Assembly (NCBI GenBank): GCA_963556255.1
Contig: OY744604.1
Coordinates: 95,737,980 to 95,801,979, forward strand
DNA: 64,000 nt
Source of the DNA: Allolobophora icterica
Lineage: Eukaryota; Annelida; Clitellata; Crassiclitellata; Lumbricidae
Reading direction: 5' to 3'
How positions within the stretch are numbered: the stretch's first letter is position 1; each line of letters opens with the position of its first letter. Positions 11,530-23,089 of the stretch are shown one piece after another. The notes beneath the pieces were generated by a model. The model was not told where the DNA came from, ran no database searches, and worked only from the letters and a program-made list of their open reading frames with translations. The position numbers and the translations under genes were made by a program.

Positions 11530-12409
11530 CAGTGTGAATCTCGTTAACGATAACAGTAACGAAAGTGTTCGTAAACGAAAATAAAATGATTTCATTAACG
11601 ATAACTATAACTGTAACTAAATGACATAATTAACTATGGGGCCTAACTATAACGAAAAATAACACTGACGAAAATTCATCGTTAACTTCGTTTTCAAAAA
11701 AAATAGTGCAATATCGACAAACATGAGAACGTGAAAATCCGCTACAACTAATAGTCTATGTTCGCCCCGGATATTGGATTTGTGAATTAACACAGTAGTA
11801 GCGGCGTATTTTTTAAATTAAATTTAGTCTTATTTTGTAAACGTTTATCTATGGCGACTGCAATCCAAGTTGACTTGCACAAATTCGCAAAATTAGTACG
11901 GTAGTCATGTTAATCTTGTAGTCAAAATTCTTTAACGACCTTGAGCGGCCGGATGTCGGGGAATTTGGAGAGTCCTATTCATGAATCTGAATTCTTCTAA
12001 GCTTTCGACGCTCTGAGCAACTTGTATAAGGCGTCTTAATATTGATTGATTATTCGTTTATTGTCATCGCACATTATAATAATAATAATAATTATTATTA
12101 TTATTATTCTTTAATTAAGCGCCTGCAAACGCACTGCGCTGTACAAGTACATGTTATGCGATAAATCTTAACTACTAACAGAACAGACAGCCTGCAATAC
12201 ACCGCAACATGGTACAGTAATAATGCAGAGGCAATTTCGCTTAGCCTTACTGTAACGATAAGTACCAACTAAAATAAAAATCCGGTAGCTATAACTATAA
12301 CTATAACTAAGAAATAATACTAACTAAAACTGTAGCTATAACTAAATGAAAAACTATTAACTATAACTGTAAATGTAACTAAAATAAATCTGTAAAGAGA
12401 ATCACACTG
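11530..12409. mobile_element. Non-autonomous hAT element, 880 bp, with 8-bp target duplication
   Basis: The ends are CAGTGTGAATCTCGTTA (left) and the inverse of CAGTGTGATTCTCTTTA (right). The flanking 8-mers TCGGTAGA (11522-11529) and ACGGTAGA (12410-12417) match at 7 of 8 positions. Both subterminal zones contain degenerate AACTATAACT repeats. The paralogous block at about 60210-60235 is an empty site. There is no transposase frame. A nested (AAT)n/(ATT)n with a GCGCCTGCAAACGCAC tail lies at 12066-12200. Confidence 0.8.
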
Positions 12410-12865
12410 ACGGTAGAAATGTAGAATCAGGTAATGGTCCGAGGATAGTAGCGTAGAACTTTAGTTTCTTGTGTACTGAGATGCGGGAAAAGCCGTGATA
12501 AATTAAACACGTTTTCCATTGTCACTTACAATGTATTGACATCCGAGGCCGTATTATGTTATGGATACCTTTGCACATCAGTTCCATGTTATGGTTTTCT
12601 CACAGTCGTGGAATTCATGTCGCCATATTCCAGAGCCTTTCTTAGAAGATTTCTTTTGATACGAGGGACACTACTTGAAATTCAAGTAGTCCTGCAATTC
12701 ATTGACCTCACTCAGCCTTTGCTCTGTAATCATCGACCTGCTACAACAATTCAACAAACGACCACCTGCTCAATAGCTTCACGATACAATGTTTTGTTAC
12801 GAAGAACTTGATTGACAAACTCACTACGGATGTCTGTTATTATTTAAACTGCCCATCTGATATTG

Positions 12866-13761
12866 TATTGTATTGTATATGGGCATTTATAAAGCGCCTC
12901 TCGCGGTATATACCATTCAGAGGCGCTCCCAGTGCGCGAGACCCCGAGAGAAAAAGCAGGATTTAAGGTGAGAAAAGGAAGAAGCAACGCTACCAGAGAG
13001 AATGGTGGTGCGGACAGAAGGAGGAAGTCGGTTCCAAAGTGAGGGACCTATGCAGGCAAAGGACCTGGACTGAGCCATAGTTGTCCTGACACGAGGAACT
13101 AAGAGGTCAAGACGATCAGAAGATCGGAGACGACGCAGCGAAGCAGCAGAATGAGGCCGTTGAAACAGATCACGTAAGTACTGTGGAGCAAGACCCAGCT
13201 GAGATTTAAGCACAAGAATAAGCACTTTGAATTGTATACGGGCAGAGAGAGGGAGCCAATGGAGGTGTTCAACCATGAAGGTGGAGATATGAGAGAACCG
13301 AGGAAGGCGGGCAATGAGTCTAGCAGCAGCATTGAGGACGGACTGGAGAGGAGAAAGACGGATCTTGGGAAGGCCAATGAGGAGAGAATTACAGTAGTCA
13401 ATCCGAGAGCACACGAATGCATGAACAATTGAGGTGAAGGTCGAAGATGAGACAGACCGCCGAATAGCCCGGAGACGCCTTAAGTGGAAGTAAGAGGAGC
13501 GGGTGAGGTTGGAAATGTGCTCAGCAAAAGTGAGCGCGCTGTCCAGAGTGACACCTAAGTCACGAACACTGGACGAGAAAGTGAAGTGAGGAAACCTATC
13601 AGACAGGAGCACGAAATCAAGCTTTTTGAGTTGCTGAGGGGTGCCAAACCAGATGAATTGAGTTTTGGAAGAGTTTAGAGAAAGGCGGTTTGAAGACATC
13701 CAGCAATGAAGATCTCGAGAGAGAGCCTCAATGGAACCAGTGAGAAGCAGTTGAGCAGATG
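12866..13761 (-). mobile_element. 5'-truncated CR1/L2-like LINE (LINE C) with target duplication
   Basis: GATATTG occurs at 12859-12865 and 13762-13768, and the paralogous block X2 has a single uninterrupted GATAATG at the equivalent point (about 61229). The 3' end lies at the low-coordinate side: on the minus strand it reads GAGCGCCTCTGAATGG... followed by TATAAATGCCCATATACAAT and a short (CAATA)n tail. This is a typical target-primed, 5'-truncated insertion. Confidence 0.85.
12917..13699 (-). pseudogene. LINE C polyprotein C-terminal region
   Basis: These 260 codons are uninterrupted, beginning MSSNRLSLNSSKTQFIWFG just after the YADD region of the RT and ending GLAHWERL. The blocks HAFVCSRIDYCNSLLIGLP, HWLPLSARIQFKV and SLWNRLPPSVR are shared with the LINE copies at 5301, 26004 and 29070. 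The lack of stops suggests a fairly recent insertion. The element lacks its endonuclease and RT catalytic core, so it cannot be autonomous. Confidence 0.85.
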
Positions 13762-13979
13762 GATATTGCCATCCTTCTAAAGTACAGTTGCATTCACGTG
13801 ACCATACGACATAATTTTAATTGTATTTGATGGTGACCTCCATCCAGGACATCGATGGTGCTGAGGAATTGAAGCAAATGAAGGACTTGCCGAAGGTTAA
13901 TACACAATTATCACCTCAATATAAGCTTGAACATGTACTCACCGCGTTACAGGCCTAGCTCTCTAACTACCAACTAGTA

Positions 13980-14202
13980 GGGGCGTGGTGGCTCAGTGGT
14001 AAGTTCGGCGCCTTGTGACCGGAGGGTTGCAGGTTCAAATCCCACTCTAGCCGCTGCGTACGGACCTTGGGCAAGTCCTTCACTCGCAATTGCTCGTGGC
14101 GCTTAGGCGTGAAAATTCCGGCACAGTATCAAATGCTGTAGTCGGGAGCACCTCTGAGTAGTAGTTGACTTCGAGAGGCGCTATAGAAATATCCGGAATA
14201 AA
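13980..14202 (+). mobile_element. tRNA-derived SINE (copy 1)
   Basis: A pol III A box (TGGCTCAGTGG, 13989-13999) and B box (GGTTCAAATCC, 14032-14042) form a tRNA-like head. A body follows containing CCTTGGGCAAGTCCTTCACTC, then a tail reading CGGGAGCACCTCTGAGTAGT...GAGAGGCGCTATAGAAATATC. The tail resembles the 3' ends of the LINEs in this window. Block X2 lacks the insertion at about 61400. A second copy lies at 31370, and a tail-only fragment at 17881. Confidence 0.85.
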
Positions 14203-15185
14203 GGTATGTACCTGATTAAGGCCTTGGTTTTGTTGTGCCATCGGGTGATACCTTTGGCATTAGACACCGACGCTATAGAAGTAACTTAGCAATAGTTTTC
14301 TTTTATTGCATTGTAACTCGTAGATATTATTTCAGCCCATTTTGGCGTTTAGAAAGGGTGCTTGTCATAATTATCATGATTAGCCAGCTTGATATTTATC
14401 TAGCAATTTAATTTTACAATACAGTTTTCTGTTTAGGTACCAATGAATGAAAACAGAATAAAAAGAAAATGTTATTATGAAGGTCGTAAAAAGAGAGCTG
14501 CATTAACAAATAACTTTTAAAATCTCAAGAGAATAGGCCTATATAATAATATAAAGCAAAAATTTACAAATAATGACGAACAATACCACACCATCAGCAT
14601 CACACATCTATGATCTTCTAACAGTTGTATTTCTGGATATTTTCAACAGTCAGAGATCCGAACTATTCAACGGGCGGTTATCTATATCTCACACACTGCC
14701 TTTCATAACAATTTGTCGCGATCTTTGAGGTCTAGTTATCTATGGCTTTGCTTTTCATTATTGCTGTACTTCAAACATAATAGTCTAGTCATCAACGAGA
14801 TCACTTGGCGATGTCTCCACAGGTGTTGAAGGTAAACAGCTGTTCGTGGTAATGTAGTCGCTGACTGCTAAAGGTGAGTCTGGCTTTCAATTCTAACGCT
14901 GGCGTGTGACACTGAAAAGACTCGACTTTTGATAAACTAAAAGGTGTTAGGATCAATGGCTGGATACAGGCACTCATTGTATGCATACATACATAGATAC
15001 ATACTTATATGTATGCATATGTAAAAACAAACATAAGTTCATAGTGTATCCACACATACATCCATAAGTACATAAATACACACGTACATACATATACGCA
15101 AACACAAACACTGTAATTATATAAAACTGAAGAAATTTTAAACGAAGATGATGTGATTCGAGAAAGATTGCAATTTACTTTCAGC
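14203..15185. other. Intergenic; end of block X1, then AT-rich sequence with CATA/ATAC repeats
   Basis: Block X homology continues to about 14440. From 14985 to 15110 there are scattered CATACA/GTATGT simple repeats. I see no gene, RNA or element here. Confidence 0.6.
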
Positions 15186-15715
15186 ATGACGGAATATACG
15201 GATAAATTGATGGAAGAAATTGCATCTGAATTCATTGTTTGAACATGTCAGTCGCAACCAAAGAAATATAATACTATTTCTGATCTCATAATTATGTATG
15301 TATCTATGTAGCTAAAACATTCCAATAACCAAAATGAATGGCATGCATTGTGGCAGCAGCGTAGAGTTCTATATCCGACCTATAAATGCAATATATTCGA
15401 TGACCTCGATAAGCTATTAAGGAAATCTAATGCATTGGCCTTGATATAAGACTTTCCAGTGTTGCCAAATGATGTCAGTCAATTAGACGATACGATAAAA
15501 TGCCACAAGTTTGAGCCATATCTCCGTTATCCAGGTTTCATTCGACTTCGAGTTTTGGTAGAACAGCGTGTGGTGCCCTTAATGGCCTACGGAAGCCCAA
15601 GGTTGGTCGAAGCGACATAGCGATTACGGATGGCCGACGATTGCTACAATCTACAAAATTCTGCAACACCTTTGCCATGTTGTAAAGAACAATGGAGGTT
15701 ATACACAGCCAAATG
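15186..15715 (+). pseudogene. Degenerate fourth copy of the Mab-21-like gene (N-terminal part only)
   Basis: The ATG at 15186 opens a frame that aligns with the start of copies 2 and 3 (EIASEFIV versus EIISEFIV), then meets a TGA where they have Gly. Further blocks survive in shifted frames: HCGSSVEFYIRP (the NTase G-S motif), FPVLPNDVSQLDDTIKC, YLRYPGFIRLRV, and after an internal deletion a WCP*WP...GWP segment. Homology fades after about 15715, near the start of the Mab-21 helical domain. Frameshifts, stops and deletion make it a clear pseudogene. It is considerably more diverged than the live copies. Confidence 0.8.
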
Positions 15716-15864
15716 TAACTTTTTCAACAATTATACAGCAAACACGAAACCAAAAGTTGTGGATTGCATGTTAGGTCTAATTGACATTCGAAAAAATTGA
15801 GGATGAGTTTATGTTTTTTATTCCCATTTTTATAATGCATTTAAATTTGAAGTTGGATATGCAT

Positions 15865-15950
15865 CAGTGTTTAATCTAGTACCCTCTTCTGGGGGGAACA
15901 TAAATCCTGGGGGGAATTATCTCCCCCAAAGGTGTCTAGATTAAACACTG
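15865..15950. mobile_element. 86-bp MITE with perfect 15-bp inverted ends and target duplication
   Basis: It begins CAGTGTTTAATCTAG and ends with the exact complement CTAGATTAAACACTG. GATATGCAT flanks it on both sides (15856-15864 and 15951-15959). The interior has opposed G6 and C5 runs (GGGGGGAATTATCTCCCCC) that would fold. CAGTG ends with an 8-9 bp duplication suggest a hAT-mobilised miniature element. Confidence 0.85.
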
Positions 15951-16237
15951 GATATGCATTCATTTACGCTGGTAACTCATGGCACAATGAAGATTCTACC
16001 AATACCATTATTTCTTCCTGGTCGTTCTTTCATCCTCGGTCAGGCATTTCCTTACTGGACATCATCTCGTGACCCTACTGCAATACTGCCTTTTAACTTT
16101 TCTTAAACAAACAATTGCGGTTGAAACATGCGGGTTAAAACAATACTGGTATGTTTATCTGCTTCACAGCATGTTTGTTTTTATATCTATTAACGCCTTC
16201 CCCTAGAGCTCATTTCCTGGGTTGTTAGCGCTTTCAT

Positions 16238-16250
16238 CACGTGTATAAGT
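16238..16250 (+). promoter_or_regulatory. Putative core promoter of cassette D (E-box plus TATA-like)
   Basis: CACGTG abuts TATAAGT, and a TCAGGATTAG block follows within 20-30 bp. The same arrangement is kept in cassette C (50675-50688) but is mutated in A and B. It is inferred to be a promoter only from composition and conservation. Confidence 0.3.
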
Positions 16251-16694
16251 ATCAATTCGTCTCAGGATTAGGAAGTTGCAAGTGAGAAAACTTCACAGCG
16301 ATTTATATCGATTTAAAATTTCATCGAGTTCAGTCTTAATAGATATCTGTAGTTCAATTATTTGATTTCATTCATTAACAATCCCTTTTACAATTTTAGC
16401 ATCGCTTAAGGTAAGTTGTAGTTTAGTCGAAACATTAATGTAGTGGTTTCACAAAGTAGGGCATGTATTTAAACAGTAAAGTACATTATAGACTACTGGT
16501 TCAATTAGTTATATTTGTTTTGCAGAAGCTGTGATTTAGACAGAAAATTTGATTTTTCTACCTGCTAGCTTTTACGCAAGCGAGTTAGCAAGAGGTTCCC
16601 ACATGTTTGAATTGAATAGTGAATACATGCCAAATAAGATTCTCGTGAGCTCAAGATTAAATCGTTCAAAAAAGCCACAATCCGTATGCGAACT

Positions 16695-16975
16695 TATCAT
16701 TCATACTGTACCTCAAGGACATTATTTTCAGGACCTGGTTTTGTCCCCATCATTTTCTTTTTCCCTTCCTTTTCTTTTTTGGTGCCATCTTATTACTATG
16801 TAACAAATAGGCAGCCCTAATTAAGCGGGACCTATGTCCCTTTTGGGCTTTCCTATTGTATCCCGAAACTGTTTACAATTCGATTGGTGCCTACTGTACT
16901 TTTGTATTGAATTCGGATCAATAAAGTTGAATTGAATTGAACTGAATTGAATTGAATTGAAAATTGAATTGAACT
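16695..16975 (+). mobile_element. LINE 3' end fragment with (GAATT)n tail
   Basis: A short coding remnant is followed by 3' UTR sequence, TCAATAAAG and (TTGAATTGAA)n. Cassettes A, B and C are uninterrupted at this point, so this is an insertion. The polyadenylation-like AATAAAG followed by a simple-repeat tail fits a non-LTR element distinct from LINE A. Confidence 0.55.
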
Positions 16976-17430
16976 GGAATCAGGCTTCTCTTAATGCACT
17001 CTTTAACATTTTAACGACGAAAGTATACTAAAAGCGACATTGAACCAAACGTCGTTAAAGTGTTAATCTATGCAGTTAACATTGGTATTAAATGTTGAAA
17101 TTACATGGTGATCATGACGATGACTGCAACAACAAAGATGGTGATGATGATATACCGAAATACCTTCTGACGGTCTCGGACTACTGTAGTACTTCGTAGG
17201 AGGAGGGAGCCAGTTCAGCTTGAGGCCATGGCTCAGCTCCGTGGTACACGACGAGTTGTTTATCCCGAAGGCTCTCACTACGTCGTACTAATGGAGGCTT
17301 ACTTCTTGTATCCATTTGCACGGGGTTCAATTCCGGAAGTTGGTCTACCAGGATATATAGGCCCCCGGCAAAGCAATGCACTGGAGCCTCTGCCCACCTA
17401 CGGGGATAAAAATTTAAACGGTCATTAAAA

Positions 17431-18200
17431 TAAAACGTATAGATTTATTGGTACCTTCGACGTTCACTTTGTAACAAAATGAGTGTTTAAACATGAAGAA
17501 ACATGCTGCAAAGCGAAGATACATCAAGAAAAACCTTTGAACAATATAACATAAGCCTTGAAGAACAGAAATATTTCAACATACAAATGATAATTAATTG
17601 GTACACCATACAGATAGAGATGGTACCGTATGTATTATATAATTATTACTAATCAACACAAACGTTTGCGACATTTCTTTTTTATATTCATGCAGATACT
17701 GAGAATGAAGCTGATAATCGTAATCATACTCATATCAAGATCTGCTGAGGCCTACCGATACTCGTAGACAATAATCATCAGGTTACAGATCCTAATACTG
17801 ATCTTGGTACTGATGCTTGTAATAATATTGATGCTGGAACTTGTTCTGTTATTGATATTTATTATATTTATTTATTTATTATTCCGGATATTTCTATAGC
17901 GCCTCTCGAAGTCAACTACTACTCAGAGGCGCGATATGTATATCCATGTGTTTAGGATTATGCATCTGGGTTTTCATTGAGCGCATTTTGCGAATATCTC
18001 AAAAACGCAGATAGTGGTAATTACAATGATTATTATACTGACATCCGACAAAATTATGACGATCGCTTTAATTAAACGCAACATGGACCGCCTCACCTAA
18101 GTACGAGCGCCTACCTGCCCGGGGTGACATGCAAGCGCCTCCTCTCTTCCGATCCTCTACATCCTCCTTCCGGATCCTCACACACCTACTGTCTCACTCC
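17431..18200. other. Intergenic; contains an inverted SINE tail fragment
   Basis: No gene is seen. The stretch 17881-17932 is the minus-strand 3' tail of the SINE at 13980 (ATTCCGGATATTTCTATAGC...), without its tRNA head. Confidence 0.6.
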
Positions 18201-18339
18201 AGGTGTCTCTGTATGTCACTCTTAGTCTCTCTTTGTCTCTCACTTTCAGTGGATTTTTCTCCTTAAAGTTTTCCAACATATGGTCTTTTCTAATTTTCTT
18301 CTTCTTCTTCTTCTTCTTCATCTTCTTCTTTTTCTTCTT

Positions 18340-18370
<31 letters not shown>

Positions 18371-19270
18371 TCTTCATCATCTTCTTCTTCTTCCTCCTCC
18401 TCCTCTTCTTCTTCTTCATCTTCTTCTTCTTCTTCGTCTTCTTCTTCTTCTTCTTCTTCTTCTTCTTCTTCTTCTCCTTCTTATCTTCATCATCATCTTC
18501 TTCTTCTTCTTCCTCCTCCTCCTCCTCTTCTTCTTCTTCTTCTTCTTCTTCTTATTCTTCTTCTTCGTACTCCTCGTCCTCCTCTTCATAATTTTCTTTC
18601 TCCTCCTTTTCTTCTTCTTTTCTTGTCACTTTTCGTTTCTTATTTTTTCCTCCGGGTCCATTTATATCCTCTCGCATTTTCTCCTCCAGCTCCTGCTACT
18701 CTTCCTCCTTCTCTTCCTTCCTCCTCTTACGCCTCCTCCTTCTCTTCCTCTTCGTTCTCATCCTGTTCCTCTTCTTTCTCCTCCTCCTCTTTCTATCTTT
18801 CTCCGCTTTCTACTCCCCCTCTTCTTCATCCTCCTATTCCTCATCTTCCTCCTTTTCCTTTTCCCTCTTCTCCTCCTCTCCTCTTTTTTTACTTTTCCTT
18901 CATTCCTTATTATCTCTGTTTCAATTTAGATTTTTTCATTTACTTTTTATTTTTGCTTGTTACACTTTTCCCAGTTTTGTCTCATCTGTCGGTGTCTTCT
19001 TTTATCTGTCTCCGTCTATCTGTCTCTGGGTGTTTTTTCCTTGTCTCTCTCTTTTCCTATCTCTGTCTTCGTGCCTGTCTCTGCCTCTATATCTCGTCTG
19101 TTTCTTTACCTATCTCCGTCCTCATATCAGCTTCTCTGTCTCTTTGTCTTCTCTGTCTCTTTATATATCTCTGTACTCGCACATGTCTCTGTTTTTTTGC
19201 CTTGTCTGTCTCTTTACCTGTCTCTGTCCTCGTACCTGTATCTGTCTCTTTTTTGCTTCTCGTGGTTAGT
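18200..19270 (+). repeat. 1-kb polypyrimidine tract with (CTT)n core
   Basis: The plus strand is overwhelmingly C and T. An impure CTT/TTC/TCC microsatellite runs from about 18290 to 18600, followed by TCTC/CTGT-rich sequence to 19270. The long frames here encode only Ser/Phe/Leu runs and are artefacts of composition. Such tracts can form triplex DNA. Confidence 0.9.
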
Positions 19271-19714
19271 TTTGCTTAGTAGCTGAATGGTCTCTATGTC
19301 TGTTAAGTTCATAAACAGTTTACTGCTTTAGTCTGAAAAATGCGGGATTATCACACCACTTGTTCTAGTCACTTCCACTGTACCTCGATGTCAATCCTAT
19401 GGGCGTCTTGTAGTATGGGGTTGCTCAGATGCCCAGTTTGAAGACATCTACTTTTTTAATTTACAAAAATTATCTTATTGAATTAACTTCTATAGTTGCT
19501 CTCATTCTTTTATTAGTGATCAATCTTTATATTGGGTATGTTCTACTCTTGCAATCCACACAGAAAAAAACAAGTTTCCTTAGCGTGGTCATCTTGGAGC
19601 ATTCTCCCCTAAGGAGAGACAGTGAAAGGCATGAGATTGTATACGTTGAAATCAATTGGATAGAAATGGACTGAAATGGAATAACGTAATTTTTATTGTA
19701 ATTAATTGTAATTA

Positions 19715-20120
<406 letters not shown>

Positions 20121-20450
20121 ACCCGTTTTAGTTTTAGTTACTGTCATGAATACATCAGCGGACTTTGATGATCAAAGCCGCGACCTGTAAGGATTGTCCG
20201 AAAAGGGCCTGATGTTGTCTGCGAGGCAGCGTAGTGCACAGTTTAGACATTTATGTACCAGGTTGCACTACAAACTCTCTGACAGAATTTGGGCTAACTT
20301 CATGGTATTGAGTCTCTCATAATAAAAGAATAGGGTTCGTTTAACATTTGACTATTATATGGCACGTTACTTAGAGACATCCACATGATCTAAGCTGAAG
20401 CCTGTTAGCTATATTATCTTAGTTTCGTAATAATATTATTGTAAATTCAA
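20121..20450. other. Intergenic, nothing recognised
   Basis: No coding similarity, RNA or element was seen. The 5' duplicon homology begins at about 20450. Confidence 0.5.
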
Positions 20451-23089
20451 CATTGTTGCAACCACAAAGGCGAACGCTGTTTTAGAAGGAACAAGTGTAT
20501 CAGTCACTCTGGTGCCAATTTTGATGTCTTCTACAATTTGAGAAGTCTGTGGGGTTGGGAAAATTGATGTAGATCGCTGAAAACAGTTGGAGACATTACA
20601 TCAAGCTTCAGTACACATGCATGGTCTTAATTTTAATGTAACTAAGCCCTCTTTAAAGCAGTATCTGCGGTGACAAAGGCGCAAAGACATACACTATTTG
20701 GTGTCACGGTGCTCTGTTTTTACCCTTCATACCGTCAATAGCGTCACCTAACGAGTTTTAATTAAAGATCACAGTTATGCCTGCCACAATTATTGCGATT
20801 TTGTGTAAAAATAGGTGTATAGTGTACGCGTTTTTATACATCGACCGTATGGCCTTTACTTTGCTGCTTTTCAATGAGCTTTACTGCAAGACCAGTTAAT
20901 TTTACATATAAATGTATTGACAATTTAGAATTCACTACATTCATGATGTTACAAGTTCACCACGAGGGCCAGCCTATGACAATTGCTTACGCATCAGAAA
21001 ACGAATGTTTATCAACTATTTTCAAATTAACCACTACAGCTTTGTGAATTTAGAAAATTTCACTGGAAGGCAAGATACATTTTTAGGGTATATCTTATTA
21101 GGAAATTTGATACCACATCGGTTTTTAGAAAATAGGTTAGAGTTTTGAAAGGGAGTAGGCCTAACGCATTGCACATGTTTAATTAAATAGCAAACATGTC
21201 ATTAAAAGTTTTATTCGTCTAACGACATCGAAACTCAAATGATGGTAGCATCATGAATAATTTAATAGCAAACAAAAGGATAGCATCATGAATAACAATA
21301 TAGCAAACATGTCACTAAAAGTTTTATTCGGCTGAAGAGAACATGCGGGTTAAAAGGATACTGAAATGTTTCTCTGCTTCACAACATGTTTGTTTTCATA
21401 TTTAGAAACGCCTTCCCTTATAGCTCACTTTCTGGCATGCTGTATTGGTCAAGCGTGTTTAAGCATCATTTCGTATCAGGATCAGAAAGTTGCATTCGTG
21501 AAACTTCACAATTATGCGAATTTTATCGAGTTCAGTCTCAATACCTGTTCTGAACTTTTTTGATTTCATTCATCAACAGTTGTAATTTAGTCGAAGCATT
21601 CACTTACTGGTTTAACAAATTATGACATATATTTAACAAATAAAGTACTTTGTAGACTCTTGGTTCATTTAGATACAGAAGATGATTTTTCTACCTGCTG
21701 GGTTTTACGGAAGCGCGGGAACAACAGGTCCCTACGCGTTTGAATTAATTACATGCCAATTAAGGTTCTCGTGAGTTCCAGATTAAATCGCTTAAATTAG
21801 CCAGAATGGGGTTGCAAAGTGGCATCAGACTCGTCATGATGCACTCTAACACTTTAACGACGAGAGTGTACTAAAAGCGACTGGGTGATGATGATATATA
21901 GCGAAACGCCATCTGGCGGCCTCACACTGGGGTGGTACTCGTAGAAGGAAGGAGCCAGTTAAGCTTACGGCCATGCCTCAGTTCCGTTGTATACGGCAGG
22001 TGGTTTAGCCCGAAGACGCTCACTATGTCGTACTAATGGACGTTTACTTCTTGCATCATTTGCGCGGGGTTCAATTCCGGATGTTGATCTACTAGGATAG
22101 CAGGAGTGGTGTCCGTGGTTCCCGGATCGGGCACGGTTCTTTTTGATCCCACCAGCAGTCTTCACCTCGGTTTCATCAGAAAGTTCTGGTAAATTAAATA
22201 CCTCAGGACAGGGAACTTCTTCAGAGTCTAGGGTTCGAACCTCCGACGATCTCTCTGACTTACTTCCAGTATCACTTGTCCTCTCGACTACCTCACCCAG
22301 GATTGATGGGAGCCTACGTAAACATTCCTGCCTTAAACTGGGATCAACAGAAACCTCGTTCATTAAGTCAAGAAATTCATCCCTCTTACGTATCTCTCAT
22401 TTTCATTTTTGATTAAATCAGACAGTTGACAGACTGCAAAAGTATAACAGACCTTTAAGCACAGAAGTAACAATTCCCGTGTATTCGCTTTTATAGCAAA
22501 CACAAAAATTCTCCCAAATAGGGGCTAGTTTAGAAGCGACCAATCAGGGCTCACTATGTTCCTCGAGGCTAAGTCTATACATCGGTTACAGAGTAGTATA
22601 GAACGAGTTGTTGTCGGCATTTTCACTCTTATCACCTGCTTGAAACTTCTAGGTCTACAAATCTAGGAACAAATCTAATCGAATTTCTAGTTGAAATCAA
22701 ACAACATTCGCCAGAAAATCGAAGAGCAAAGACATCAGCGTCCAACCACTATCGGCGCTTAAGCACAACAGCTAGTTCTGGATAGATTACGTGACCTCCT
22801 AAAACGCAAAATGTGCGCCACCTATCGAGAACGGCTAAAATATGCCATGCTTTAGTAAGGCCTTAAAGTAGTCGCCTCCCAGCGAACCGCATATAATTTC
22901 ATTATGGTAATGTAACGTGTTACAACAGAGTCAGCTCAATGACCGGCAAAGGAAAATGGTCCTCGTAGGCGCTTCAGTCCAGAGGCGAACGTACACTTGT
23001 AAACCCTAGGTTAACCACAGATGATATGATGATTTGTGATTTAGAATGCACGAAGATGATGAAACTCAAACTTGTAATTTACATTTAAG
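20450..23089 (+). repeat. 5' cassette A, upstream of Mab-21-like copy 2
   Basis: Aligns with cassettes B, C and D. The last 190 bp before the start codon is almost the same as before copy 3, including ATTTACATTTAAG directly preceding ATG. Unlike C and D, this cassette has mutated the CACGTG/TATA pair (about 21450: AAGCGTGTTTAAG) and has lost the CTTAAG|GTAAGT donor-like site (about 21580). Promoter use for copy 2 may therefore differ. Confidence 0.7.
21965..22363 (-). pseudogene. Antisense frame in the 5' cassette, function unknown
   Basis: A 132-codon minus-strand frame begins MNEVSVDPSLRQECLRRLPSI and continues with an acidic Ser/Glu-rich stretch. Its C-terminal part (GIEPRAND...PLVRHSERL) is read out of the conserved tRNA-like element and is probably not protein. 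The cassette C equivalent (51720 downwards) opens with MKDKWDEFLDLMNEVSVDP but is soon frameshifted. Either this is the remnant of a small divergent gene, or an accidental frame in a repeat. I recognise no family. Confidence 0.25.

Larger units (their letters stand above)
10790..14440. repeat. Duplicated block X, first copy (X1)
   Basis: Outside its insertions, this segment aligns in order with 59530-61650. Anchors include the pairs 10805/59533 (CACATTTGACAA.ATACTGAAT), 12427/60236 (CAGGTAATGGTC.GA), 12835/61200 (TGTCTGTTATTAT) and 13890/61320. X1 carries three insertions absent from X2: a hAT element, LINE C and a SINE. No gene in the block is convincing. Confidence 0.75.
15960..17430 (+). 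repeat. Orphan 5' cassette D of the Mab-21-like duplicon
   Basis: Aligns with the sequence upstream of copy 2 (20450-22400), upstream of copy 3 (50500-51700) and orphan B (43970-45640). It contains a CACGTG-TATAAGT pair (16238-16250), a CTTAAG|GTAAGT donor-like site (16405-16416) and the TCGTACTAATGGAGG... element near 17285. No gene follows. A LINE 3' end (16695-16975) is inserted, because the other cassettes are continuous at this point. Confidence 0.7.

Noticed and set aside
18203..19279. A 358-codon open frame
   Set aside because: Read entirely from the polypyrimidine tract; it encodes Phe/Leu/Ser runs with no domain.
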